Source: Allolobophora icterica (Eukaryota > Annelida > Clitellata > Crassiclitellata > Lumbricidae). Taken from it: a stretch of DNA of 64,000 bases. The DNA lies in assembly GCA_963556255.1 (NCBI GenBank), contig OY744606.1, positions 70,160,670-70,224,669 of the forward strand. Reading direction: 5' to 3'. A program made the position numbers and the translations under genes. Position 1 is the first letter of the stretch, and every line of letters begins with the position of its first letter. Under the pieces are notes generated by a model. It searched no databases. It worked only from the letters and a program-made list of their open reading frames with translations, and was not told where the DNA came from. Below are positions 1-13,500 of this stretch, piece after piece.

Positions 1-221
1 TCTGGAAATGTGCAACACAAAGTGTGAAAGGAAATGATCAAATGTGTAGCATACACCTGGTACAAGCTTTCAGCCAATGGACAGGGACAATGACAATGAT
101 GATAGTTCATATGTCTCAGGCTTCAAAGAGATCCTTGGCACTATTGCAATGGGGTATTATGAAATATCAGTTACAGCACATTGTGTACTGTAAAGCTTGA
201 AATACATTTTGTAACTTGTAC

Positions 222-3200
222 CTGGCAGATGGCGTTGTACATAACACGTAATGACGAGCGACCATAAGGCGTATCAAAATTGAATTCTCCTAAGTCAGCA
301 CCAGTAGCAGCTCTTCGGTCGCCTTTTGTTAGGGCTCCTAAATTAAATCATTATACAAAATCAGCCTCCATTCTTGTCAGGCAACTTCACTTGAAGATCT
401 TTAAACATTCTGGTTTTGTTTTGTGTAAACCAAAATATTAGCACCTAGTACATTAAAACTCTATTAATCTTGAGACTACTACAGTACTATTTTCATGACA
501 CATTAGGCATAAACCAATGGTCCTTTCAATGTAACATCAAATTCCATAATCCTAATCCTTTAGGGGCATCCAGTCAAGACTCACAAGCTCGCATTATTAC
601 ACAGCATATTCATGAAGTAGATATGTCATGACTGTGCACAATTTCCCACAAATTCACAGTATTAATCAGTCACAAAATGATACAGCTGTTTAAAAAGTAG
701 AATAGGAATGGCCTTGGTAGAGAAATGAAACTTTTGGAAAGATTTCATATATGGGTTTAGACTGCATTTTACAAGCCACTCATATTATACATCATAAAAG
801 CTAGAAATTAAAACACTTCCTGCTAACAACTAACCAAGCGATTGGAGCCTTCTTGCTACAGCGGATGCAAATCTATATTCACCGCCAATGTTAGTCGTCA
901 CCAGTTTATACAATGGACCACTGGAAAAGAACATCAATTTAACAGGCAAATTATTACCTGTAAAGCTAGCACAGATTTACATGTATTACTAGGAACATAT
1001 CTCACTCCTATGTTGACAGAAGCATGTAAATATATAATGGCAAGCAAATAAGCAATGTGCAGGTAAGTCAGAATTTCACGTATTTATCTAGTTTTTCACA
1101 TTGCAACTCAATCGTTGGTATATTTCAGCCAATAAGTTCAGCCAGTCATCTTCCTACTGACCTGGTTTGATTTGACCGATGAGAGCGGCCCAGTTGTTGG
1201 ACAGCCTTGTCAGCACTCCATGGCAGCTCGATCGTCAGATGCACACGACGTCTCTGATTTCCTGCTCGGCTGTCGGCATGAAGAGATATTCCTGCAAAAC
1301 AAAAGAAACAAAGCAATACCAAAATACTCAAAAGCAAAAGACAACTCAGTTAAGAGTCAGAAGGGACTCTGTAACTGTAACTACAAATTGTAATCATAAA
1401 TTTATATAGAGCCTCTTCCAGATAAACTTATCAGAAGTGCTCTTGAGCTGGCAAAACACCACAACCAAATGGTTTTCAAATACTTATAGAAAAGAAACAA
1501 AGAATTACTCAGGAGTATTTATCAGAAGTTACTAGGCAACTCATTTGAGAAAGTTAACCATAGATTACCAAAATGCAGATGTTACATAAATAGGTTCATA
1601 TGCTATTTGTAAATATATAGAAAAGTGTACAGATGGATGCACAGTAGTGGTTAGCATGCAAGACTGTCAGTCATAAGGTCAGAGTCAAAGCCACATTAGG
1701 CCATGAATTTCTTTTGAAATTCTGGTTCCACCTGTTCCCCTAAGGAACTCAGCTGTGAGTATGCTGACCATACACTGTCAGTGGAAAGATCAGGCGGTTA
1801 TAAACATGACTGGTCACTCAAATACTTTGATATACTTGTACATATATATATATGTATCTCTCTCTCAAGGTAATTATTAACCAAGAAGTTATAATTCAAA
1901 TCATATCATACTTAATTTTTATTATTAAGCACTGAATACATAAATTGCATGGAATACATTGCAGTAAATTTATGATCCTATGGCAGCACACAATAAGACA
2001 AAACAGTTCTTTTAAAGATAAACTGTGAAGAATGCAAAGCAAGTCATACAATGCAAATAGCCAAAGCAACGAAGAGTACAGAATGAAAAAACCAGAACTA
2101 ACCTGTGCTGGCAGCATCTGAGATAATTGCGATCAGCTTTTGACCAGACATGAAATGGTTTCTCTAAATGGAAAAAAATGTCAATTTACAGAATGAAATG
2201 CAATTAAAATAAGGAAAAAAATAACTAACCAAATCAAGATGAGCAGATGCATATCTTGTAATAGATGTAATTCAATAACATCTGCAAAATCAGCTGAATA
2301 AAAAATGTCACGATATAACACAATGCACCTACAACGCATTATATGGCTGAAACATAGTAAATTTAAAATAAAATGATAATTCATGCTGCTAATATTCGAA
2401 TGTGGCCACTGAGAAATGCTGCATATGAGTTGGGTAAACCTGACAGTGAGGCACTTTATTCACTTTGCTGTAAGTAACTGACCCCCAATCTTTGTATCAT
2501 TCCACACAGTAATATTGTGACCAATAAAGGTAATTCAACTCATGAAAGGTAAATTCTCCATTGGAAAGGAGGCTAAGCAACAGCAGATTTTTTACAAGTA
2601 ACTCAAATCTGACCAAAGTTCTGTATATTTCTTACACATATCTACCAACTCACTGTGGTCCAATGAACTTCACTGAAGGAAGAAAAACAGCTATGCACAG
2701 ATGGGAAAAACTATTGTTAACCCACCTCTGTTACATTGAGACTTTCAAGGCCACAGGTTTCTGAGTCAGAAGCCCTGACTTGAAGTGTTGGCTGTTCATT
2801 GTGTGATTTTCGCACAATGCGCCATCGTCGCCCCGTCATCTCAGCGACGCTGTTCGGCCCACCCAACTTGTCAATAATCTCATCCAGAGAACTATTTGAT
2901 AAAGACGACAGATAATACTTCAATACATATTTATAAAGACATATTTCAGTGAGAAGTAATGTAAAGAACATTTTAATAGCATTGTTTAGTTTCAAAATCT
3001 TAAGTGATTTTTTTACACTCGTCACTTACGGTTGCCATAAGTCTAGCATCTAATTTTCAAATGCACGTACATGAACATAAAGTTATATTGAAACCGAATC
3101 ATCTGCTTAGGCTGCTAATGCAAGAACTTCACGCTGCTTAACATCACTACTAATTGCCTCAGAATTAATAGCCATCTGTAATGCCACCAATATGACAGCA

Positions 3201-6200
3201 ACAAGTTATCACAGAAACAACTTGGTCTTGACCATGTTGCAATGGAGGTAATGGTCTTCCAATGAATGAATGAATAAATGAATGAATAAAAAATGAAAAG
3301 CACAAATCCTTTCTGCTTAATTCTGAGCAAACTGTTTAATTATGAAGTGGAACTTAAAAATGCAGGAACAATGAGAAAACTATAAAGTAACAAATAATAC
3401 ATGAGAGCACCTCTCGAACTATCTGCCTTAAAGTACAATGAGCCCAACCATGGTTGAGGAAAACAGTCTAATGGCACCCCAACTGAAAGGTCTGTCTTTG
3501 CATTCATCGCTGGCCCTGGAGTATAATGACGTGGAGCTGATAATGCCAGATTACTAAACAAAGTGGAAAGAAGTACTCTCCAGAACAACCATGGATTTCA
3601 AATTCTACTGATGCACTGAAATTCTTATGAAACTGTACCTGTCTGGAAGCTGAATCTTGTTGACAAAACCAATCAGAGCATCTTTTGCTTTGCAGGACCA
3701 GTCATCAGCCACAGGAGGCGAGGAAACCAGAACAGACGACTTCTGCAAGAAACACACATTCCAACAGTAAATATCTGAAACATAGAACACACAAGTTCTA
3801 AAATAATTAACAAGATGTTTCTTGCTCTGATCCTGTCCTGTCTGTAGCATTGGATTTTCTTAATTCAGTGCCATCAAGTAATACAAAATAGGCCCATATT
3901 TCTCAACCAGCATTTGTAAAAAAATACTGCAACATTAATTTACTTTGTAAGCAACATACATGTAGTTCAATGGACAGGTCTAATGCTTCATCTGGCAAAA
4001 ACTCTGATTGTATAAATTGGAATTCTCCTTGAAATTAATCAGATGATGTTTCCAAAAAGTATAGAATCTAGTGCATTAGGGAACTTCACAGTACTGAGAA
4101 CCTGAGATACTGTTTAAGTAAAATCTCTTGAAAGTAATATTACAATTTATCGCAAAACAAAAACAACATAAAGTAGTAATGACAATATAAAACAGTGAGT
4201 CAAATTAAAATTTCTAAAGACACTTACTTCTATTTCTATCAGCGTTGGAAAATGTTGTTCAAGAAACTGTTTCAAAATCTCCCGGCAAAGTGATACAAAG
4301 CCACCCGAATAGGTGCCTTCTTTTTTGTTCATTTCACTCTGCAAGCTTGCCTATCATTTAAAACAAATATAGAAATACCCCAAATCACTTGTAATGGCAA
4401 ACTTACATCAATTAAATTGATCAAGGTAACACACTTCTTTCAACCTCTCCTCAGATATATTTAGTAGAGCCAGCCATTACAATGATAAAGTATTTTTAAA
4501 CAAGTAGCTTTTTTCAGTGTGCAAAGTGTAAAGTCCATTGAGCAAAGTCCTAGGGTGTATTTGAGTCATCTATATGGTACTAATAATAATAATAATAATC
4601 TTCGTTTAATATTTTCACACTGACAATAACGCAGTATGATTACAAATCAGTATGAACGGATGAACACAAGTTATTACAGGAGTCGAATTTTAACTGTATA
4701 CGGCAGCCATGCAAGGCGCCCATCATGTCTTACATCTCATTTTCACAACGCGCCATCTCTCGAAAGATAGGCTGAGTGGACCTTGGGAGGGTTGCGGGAA
4801 GCGATCCTGCTACAGATACAGGTCACGCCAGTGATGTTACCACTACTCTATGGACCCCCCTATGCCTCCATTGACCTATTATCATTATGTCCAAAGAAGA
4901 TAGTGCTTTCCTCTTATCCAGAAAAGAAAAAGGATAGGAAAGGAACTTTTACTCAATCCAGAAAATTCTAACAAAATGTTAGAGTTTTACAAATCATATA
5001 CAACTAAACTTTCCAATTAAATTTTGTACTGCCCGAGGAGATACCAGTAGAAGTTTCACCCTTAACGAGAAGAGATTCTAATCTAGTAACTTCTATAGTA
5101 CCATTATCCAAATGCACAAGGTATCAATCGATGGTCAGTAAATGGAACATGGAACTCTAAATGGAACTCTGCTTCTGTTCAATCAAAACTTCAAAAAAAT
5201 TTATGGTTTAACACTCAACAGTGCTCTACATCTGTATCAGTAAATTTCATTGCCAGATAAAATTGAAATTGTATTAAGTATTTCAGTTTCCTTAAAACAG
5301 AGTGAATGATGCTCATTTATAATAAATATCCAAGTCTGATACCTCTCCTGTTGTCTGAAGGCCAATAACGACACAGAATCCAGCTTCCAGAGAAGACTTT
5401 GCTTCCTCAATGATTGTAGGAACTTTAATTCCAAGGCTAAAGTTACATAACGTCCAATTGATTTATTTTATAAATAAAGTGAAAGTGACAAAATTGCATT
5501 ATTAGTCAGAAAACAAATTGATAAACATATCAATAAGACTACCATATTATTTGGCATCCAGCAGTCAATCCGTCGATGTTGGATAGGAATTAAAACTGCA
5601 GTGGGAATCTCGATTGGTTCTTAGAAGGTACCACACAAATGCCCAGATGTTTACACATGGTACTCACATAAATAAAGAAATCTAACTCAAGACTTAAAAT
5701 TTATAAGCTACTGTAAACTTAACTATAAGATACTGATAACCAACCTCTTGGCTGATTTGATCACATACCAAAACAAAAAATTAAATATAATAGTTAATTA
5801 TTTCATATATTTAAAGCACTTACCATACATGCAAGGTCAGCAAATCTAAATTTGATGCACATAACACAAGCAATAGCAGATTTTCGCATGGTGCCACATG
5901 CATAACAGAAGACAAAAAAGGAACAATTTGAATGCATGTGAGAAACCAACCACAGCTGCTTGAAAAATCGTTGATGTGCTCCCCAATAAGTTGCCCAAAT
6001 CCGGTTATTGGTGGAATGTGTTCGCTGCAAGGATACCTGAAGAGCCTTGTGTGTTTCACGCCTAGTATGCAAAGAACACAGGCAAATGATGAACTTTTTC
6101 AGTGAAATTTTACATCATTTAGGATAGTGAAGGAAATGCATTCAGATGGTACAAAAATGGAAAGCTAATGAAATGGTCCAACTAATGAACTAGATGCATA

Positions 6201-9200
6201 AATTAAGAAAATTCTGATGAAGATTAAGCAGAGTTTTTGTAACTATGAAGAGGCTGTCCAAGCTTCAACTGCTGACAAAAATTATTATGTGACGATACTG
6301 GTGAGTTCAATCATGACATGATGTTCACAATTACAATAGTAACAAGTTGTACAGTTCTTAAAGGAATAACAAAATCGCATCTGGCAAATAACACATAAAC
6401 ATAGGCAACTCACCATACATGTGCCGCAACGTTATACATTTTCTTCTGTTCTTTTGTGAGCGAGACTTCTAACGTAACAAACTAAAACAATCAAAAAGTG
6501 CAGTTCCTAAAACAGTCTTAATTTAAGTTACCTCAAAAATTTGAAAATAATAAATTCATATAGTAGTTCCAGTATTTAAACAAACAATTCAGAAAAGCTA
6601 CCGGCACTAATTAAATTTAACTGTAGTGGTGAGCAAGCAGCATAATCCGAAAGGAGTATATCAACAAATAAGAAATATAGATATAAAAATATCAGCAAGT
6701 TTAAACTTAATCAACAGCAACAAAATCCATAAACACTAATACAACATATCTGTTGGTTAGGTACGGCATTTACCTGCTAAGCATTGTGGCTACCTTTCAT
6801 GCTTAGCATAGCACAATTTTTTTAACCACCTGGCGCTTTTAATGGCAGACTACAAAAACTCTGGTCATCCCACTAAGCAAAAAGCTGAAGAGAGAAGGAA
6901 GCATAGCAGATGGGAGGATAGGGAAGAAGAAAATGGTTCATTCTAACAATTTGATAGGACAAGTACTCGTTAACCATCTCGACTTAGTTATTTTTACAGG
7001 CTTTTACTGCTCTAATTTTGCAATTAATACTTTATCAGCCTACCAAAGTCATATATTTTAAAGAAACACCATGATTAAATGTGATTTAACATAATTTAAT
7101 CTTCACAAAAATCATTTGAATTAAGGTATTCTATGGTGGTAGAGCATTCATACTTCGGCTTGCTTAAAGCTGAGACTTCGACACAAATAGACCCCTGAAC
7201 TTTTCATATCCATTGCCAACATTTCTGCCACACCTATTATGACACAAAATATGTGTAGTGGTACATCAACTTTAACCATGACAATACAAATTACTGTTAA
7301 CAAATATTTATTAAGTCAATAACAAACGCTGTGGTATTACTAAAACATTTTTTTAGCAAATGACTGTCTTAACAAATGGATTGAAGTGTGGTTAGAAGAG
7401 AAGATGTAAGAAGTCAACAAACCAAGTCCTTTCTTCTGAACCGTTTCAAGAAAGACCTCAAACGACCTAAATGCAGCTCCTTCACCCCACAATCCAAGCC
7501 TCTGCATAAATGCCTACAAGATATAATCAATCATCTATATTCCTTCTTTTACACAGAAATAGAAATAGAAATATATATATATATATATAAATATAAAATT
7601 ACAGATATGCATTCACTTGAATCCATGTATATAAATTAAACAATAATCATGTAACACTAATGGAATTCATCAGTTCTATTTAATAACACTATGCAGTATG
7701 CACTGCATTAACCCTTTGCAGAAGAGGGTGTACCAAAAGCTACTGGGAAAACAATACTTCTCGGCGTTAATGGATTAATACAGTAAATTTCCAAGCCTAC
7801 ATTAATTTTGACAGCAAATCAATTTACCAATAATCAAAAACGTTTTTGCCCCAAAACTTATCACTTTGAAACAGTGTAATGAGGCAGCATGCCAAATATC
7901 TACTGCTACCTAGATATAAAGCAGAAGATCTGACAAGAAACTGATGTAACAATTTTACTAATATTGTAACTCAGACACTCATTAATGAATTAACCTAAAG
8001 TGCATGATGTCCTTTGTTAGAAAGTTAGAAAACAGAAAGGAACGGTAGTGTAAAGCTGGAGGTAGTGAATTCCGTAGAGATGGACCAGCATTCAGAAAGG
8101 CATGGAAATTACAAGATTTCCACGGAAAGTGTTGAACAAACAGCTGAATCTGATAGTAAGTTAATAATGGCTTCAGTCATTACCAGAGAAACAAAGTGAG
8201 CATAAACGTACCATGTTCTTTACATCAGAAACACCAGTAGCACTACAGTATACAACACGCGCCTTCGGAAGCTGCCTAAAAAAATTAACATACAGAGGTT
8301 TTATTCAGGAAGTTATCACAATCTAAATTTCAAAATTAAGTTACAATTCAAAGTGTATTTAACAGTGGCTAGAAAGCAGCTTCATAAAATGCTATAGCAT
8401 ACTTTATTCCAATTTATACCATACAAAATCTTTAACATTTACACTTAACAGCACTTGAGCTGCACCGAAATAAATAGGAATAATTCTAGTACTGAGTTTA
8501 AATACTTTTGTAAGTTTGTGACAGCAACTGCAACTTTAGTACTGGCTTGCTCATTTCCCTGAAAAATATAAACACAACAATTGCTGTTGACTAAAAAACA
8601 TGCAACTACAAGTCAAATGATTTATCTGTACATATTGGTAAATAACAATAATCTTTGTTTGGTGCTAAAATGCCAAAAGAAACAACAAATATTCAAGACA
8701 ATATAGGTCGACTGAGCACAAAATATCAAGCACTACAAGGATTACATTACGATAGCCGAGAATATAACACTACAGAATTTTTATATACGATTCAATCAGA
8801 TACAAAGAAGACACATAGTATTAATCAAAAATAAAACTTTTCAATTATAAATAACTACAGTTGTCAAAATGTTGACGAAACATGGCCTGGGTACCTGAGT
8901 CCATCCCAGCGGGTACTCAACTATCACCAGTCACTCCATCATTAAATATGCACCTACGAATAGGTAGTAAAGCAGTCACCCTACCCACATTGCTTCACAA
9001 GCGACAGACAACTAACTGTTCATTATTAAGCCATGAACCCGTAACTACTACAGCAAAATGCCTAAATAATCATGATGTCTCTGTGGCCAGGTTTTGGGTA
9101 TATGCGTTCATGGGCTGGGTGCCACCCTTTGGCCAGGTACCCAGGCCTCCAGATGCCCAGTGACAGTCCTATAAAATACACATCTTACTCTAACCAACAA

Positions 9201-10504
9201 TTTATTAATCTATATAAATAAAGCCAGCTTTCTGAGTGTCTGTGTGTGTGTCTGTCTGTCTGTCTGTCTGTTTGACCGGGCTTAACTTCTACAATTCTGC
9301 ACCTTTTCACTCGAAACCTTCACTAATGTGTCGGCCTCGGCTTCGGACACCCAGTGGAGGGGTTCGCGTCCTCCGTTTTCAACCCTACCATGGTGAAAAT
9401 GCCCCAAAACGCTACCCACCCGACCGTCCATAACGCGCAAGCTCGCCTATTCCACTGCCAAGCGGTTCTATTTATGGCGCCGGTATTCCCCAACGTCATT
9501 AATAATCCGCTTAACGACACCGCGGTTCTATTTATGGCGCCGGTATTCCCCAACGTCACTAATAATGCGCGTAAGTTGTTTACTTTCGCACAAAATATAA
9601 TGACGATCGATTCGAAGTATATTCATCGTTTTACAGCAACATTTTAACACATGTATGTTCAAAGACAAAGATCTAAATTATTTACAGTATATCAAACAAC
9701 CAGTCTGCTCTACTAAGGGCAAGGCCGACTACAGACCGGCAGTGTGGGCTAGATTTCTGGCGTTTTCTTTAACACGCCAACGCCCAGTTCACCCTCTTCG
9801 ACTGCGAAGCAGTCAGTCCCACAGGTCGCCAGACGCCACAAGGGCCTCCAAGACTGCGAAGCAGTCGCCGCCAGAGGGCGACTGCGAAGCAGTCACTTCA
9901 CGGCAGAGGTCGCTAGACGCCAGAAGGCGTATACAAGATTGCGAAGCAGTCTCCACTGTACGCCAGAAGGCGTCTACAAGACTGCGAAGCAGTCTCCCCC
10001 ACAGGTCGCCACACGCCACAAGGGCCTCCAAGACTGTGAAGCAGTCGCCGCCAGAGGGCGACTGCGAAGCAGTCACTCCACGGCAGAGGTCGCTAGACGC
10101 CAGAAGGCGTTTACAAGACTGCGAAGCAGTCTCCACCACAGGTCGCCAGACGCCACAAGGGCCTCCAAGACTGTGAAGCAGTCGCCGCCAGAGGTCGACT
10201 GCGAAGCAGTCACTCCACGGCAGAGGTTGCTAGACGCCAGAAGGCGTCTACAAGACTGCGAAGCAGTCTCCGCCAGACGTCGCCAGACACCACAAGGGCA
10301 TCCAAGACTGCGAAGCAGTCGCCGTCAGAGGGCGACTGCGAAGCAGTCACTCCACGGCAGAGGTCGCTAGATGCCAGAAGGCGTCTACAAGACTTTCGAA
10401 GCAGTCTCCGCCACAGGTCGCCAGACGCCACAAGGCCTCCAAGACTGCCAAGCAGTCGCCGCCAGAGGGCGACTGCCAAGATTGCCAAGCAGTCGTTGTT
10501 GTTG

Positions 10505-10536
<32 letters not shown>

Positions 10537-13500
10537 GGTGGTGTGAAACTTATAACCCCGGGCAACGCCGGGTAATCCAGCTAGTACTACATAAACTTGT
10601 TAAACTAATCGAAAGAAAAAATTTCCTAGAAAATAACTGTAGAATGATTTTTGTAGTTACTGGCACAAAGTGTTTGGCTTTGTGGCATTCGTCAAATATT
10701 AGGCATCCATCAAAATCTGGCCCACCACACCAATTCACCAACTGCTGTTGACGAGTCTGTCTTGCTGAACTGAAAACTCCTAAAATCAAGTTAAAACATT
10801 CTTCACTGAAACTTATTTTATACCCAAGGTACAGGTAATCCCTCAGGAACAAGTATTCATTTGGTTCCTTCTGGGCCAGCTGTTTCCCTCAGGAACAAGT
10901 ATTCATTTGGTTCCTTCTAGGCCAGCTGTTTTACAAGGTGCATACATACTACACATACATAATTTATGTATTTAAATACAAAGCCCCTGTACAATTTGTA
11001 CATACATAGATACATACCCTGTGTGCAAACATAACAGTACACACACTCAAGCACTGCAAGTACTCTTCACTACTTTACAAGTAAGTAACTTGGATGAATA
11101 ATTTTACTTAATTAAATTTCCTCAAACTACTTTTAACTAAATATTTAGAGGTAGGTTACTTTAACTTTTACTTCAGTACTCTGACCCAGTATTTTTGAAT
11201 AGAACTGTCCTTAGATGCCACTGCTTGAGAAAAATGCAAACTCTTAAAAATAGAGCAGTGTAAACAAGATATATGCTGTTTGTAACATTTCAATTGACAA
11301 AACATCTTTAACTAAACAATACACTAAATTCTGCGTAGATGAATTCTATAGAACGAACCTCCTTTGCTGACAGTTGACACAAGGGTCGAGTATGTACAGA
11401 ACATAACTCCATCTTTGAAATCTGAAGCCAAACCAAGTGCTCTAAACCAAAGAGAAACAATGCATTCAACAATCTTACCAACTTACAAACCATAAAACAA
11501 AAGACAATAGTAGCAAGAAAGTTTGCTGAAACACGTCAAATTCAGCAAAGCTAAAAGTAAGTAAAGACCCCCACATAAAAGTGTACTGATGTCACATGCT
11601 ATACTGTATATATGCAAAGTATAGTACAATTCAACTTGTTACAGGAATATCAAGTTTCATAAAGTTCATGGTCACCAAGAGGCAAATCTTACAAAACGAT
11701 AAGTTCCAATGAGCATGACACAATTTGCTATTGTTCTTATTCAATTGGAGTTTCTGGAATTGTCAACATCTTGTAGAATACAAACATAGCATTGAAGAAA
11801 CTGCATCTGAATCGCAAACTTACTTTGTCATTTTATCTAACTGTTGACATCCTTCAATCACCTTTATGTAACAGCCAATATCTTCCAGATCACTTCAAAC
11901 AAAAAGCACCACACTTAAGAAGTTTGAATAAAAACCCATAATTAGTTTTCAATTGATGAATATCATAAATAAAATTTCCCAACAAAAAAATTAACCATTA
12001 TGATGTTACACAAAAACATTCAACCACACAGTAGCATAATTCTCTTTCCTTTCCTAAATAGGTTTTTTGTAAATTGCTTAATGTTATTGCTTTATTATTA
12101 ATGTTGTTATTATTATTAACAATAATAATGATAATATTAAAGAATGATTCTTTTATTTCTAGGGTCTTGTTTAATATTCTAAATGATTTATATTAATAGA
12201 TTTGTATATAGTTTCATTGTTGTATCCTCGATTTAACATGCTTCTTGATTTTGATTGTAATGGTTTGTGGTGTGTCAAATACTATTTGTAATAAACGAAT
12301 ACTTACTTACTTACTTACACAGACCACACCAGGCATTATCAAACAAATTAAGTCAAAAAAATTCTTTAATAAAGGAATTAAAGTAAAAACCGTTCAGAAA
12401 CTGACAAATAACAATTATTCTGCATAGTGCATTTGAGATGTTACCTTATTGTTGAAGCAATTTTAAAATGTAACACATACAGACACACAGACACAGACAC
12501 ACAAGTAGCTATACATACATGCATGCATACATACACTGGACCTATTTTTTTAATTTCTCTTCCTATGTCTGTCCACTCTGCTCAGTTGTTAAACTCACCT
12601 CTTTCAAATTGCTTATTCACCATAGGCTGCCTCTCTATCTTATGGACTGATCTTCTGGATACTGACCTGATTATGGCTTGGTTTTAGTGTCGCATCGGTT
12701 GATGCCTTGTGCATTAGACACTGGCACAATAGAAGTTACTATTTACAATAACAATATAGACATCCATGCACACAGAAACATACATACTTAATTACTATAT
12801 TAAACAGAATCTCTACATCTTATTGTAATGCACATGAAATCTTATCAAGCATCAACCATTCTTGTAAATGAGTTCTGAAACAACTAGTCTAATCTAATAA
12901 CTTCTATACTGCCGTTATCAGAATACATAATGCAGTGATCACTTATGCTCACCGTTTAGCGTCGACAATAAGGTCACTCGAAATACTAAACCAGACATTT
13001 TTGGTTCGGCCACGGCAGTAGTTATCAAGAAGTATGCCTGCAATCTACGGAACAAAAACAAATAACAGAAAACAACAATAAACAATTACTAAAAGCTTCA
13101 GCCTGTCATCTTCAAGTGCACCACATGATAATGGCCAATCTCATGATAAATTATATTTAGCAAAGTATGCACTAATGACAATATCAATGGTGAAAAGCAG
13201 GTGATAATGACCAAATCAGTGGCAGACCATCAAGCAACCTATGTAATAGTGGGTAAATATATTTTAATATATTAACAAAACAGAAATTTCCTCTCTACAT
13301 AAAATGCAAGTCTTTTTTTCACCTTGTGCTGTCAACTCTTGGATCTCTAGCGGTCATCATGATAAACATTCTCCATTGCTTCCTGTTCGAAGTCAGGTAG
13401 TCTTTTTTTAATTATTTTTAATCTTATGCAGAACAAAGCAGCTTCACTAACTAGAAGTCCATAATGACCTTTAAACTAAGCTACAATCAGCTATAATTGT

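Larger units (their letters stand above)
9209..10584 (+). mobile_element. Complete non-autonomous Helitron in an SBNO-like intron
   Basis: The element starts with TC (TCTATATAAATAAAGCC) directly after a host A. It ends with a GC hairpin (CCCGG-GCAACG-CCGGG, 10557-10572), then 8 bp and CTAG, followed by host T. TC...hairpin...CTRR inserted between A and T is the Helitron signature (rolling-circle transposition, no target duplication). The 5' end continues into (TCTG)n, as in many animal Helitrons. There is no Rep/helicase ORF, so it must depend on an autonomous relative. Inside are a 60-bp duplication (9462-9575), an array of palindromes (9800-10494) and a triplet microsatellite. The longest open frames in it are by-products of the repeats. 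Confidence 0.8.

Noticed and set aside
5803..5900. Possible extra SBNO-like exon ([13 protein letters not shown] before GTAAGT)
   Set aside because: It breaks the phase that otherwise joins 5951-6061 to 5343-5436 and does not fit the family sequence.
9800..10494. Regularly spaced palindromic repeats resembling a CRISPR array
   Set aside because: The repeats are within a Helitron in a eukaryotic intron, spacers are themselves repeated, and there are no cas genes.
9655..10565. Several open frames of 70-170 residues on both strands
   Set aside because: They are translations of the palindrome array and triplet repeat, overlap on both strands and have no family signature.
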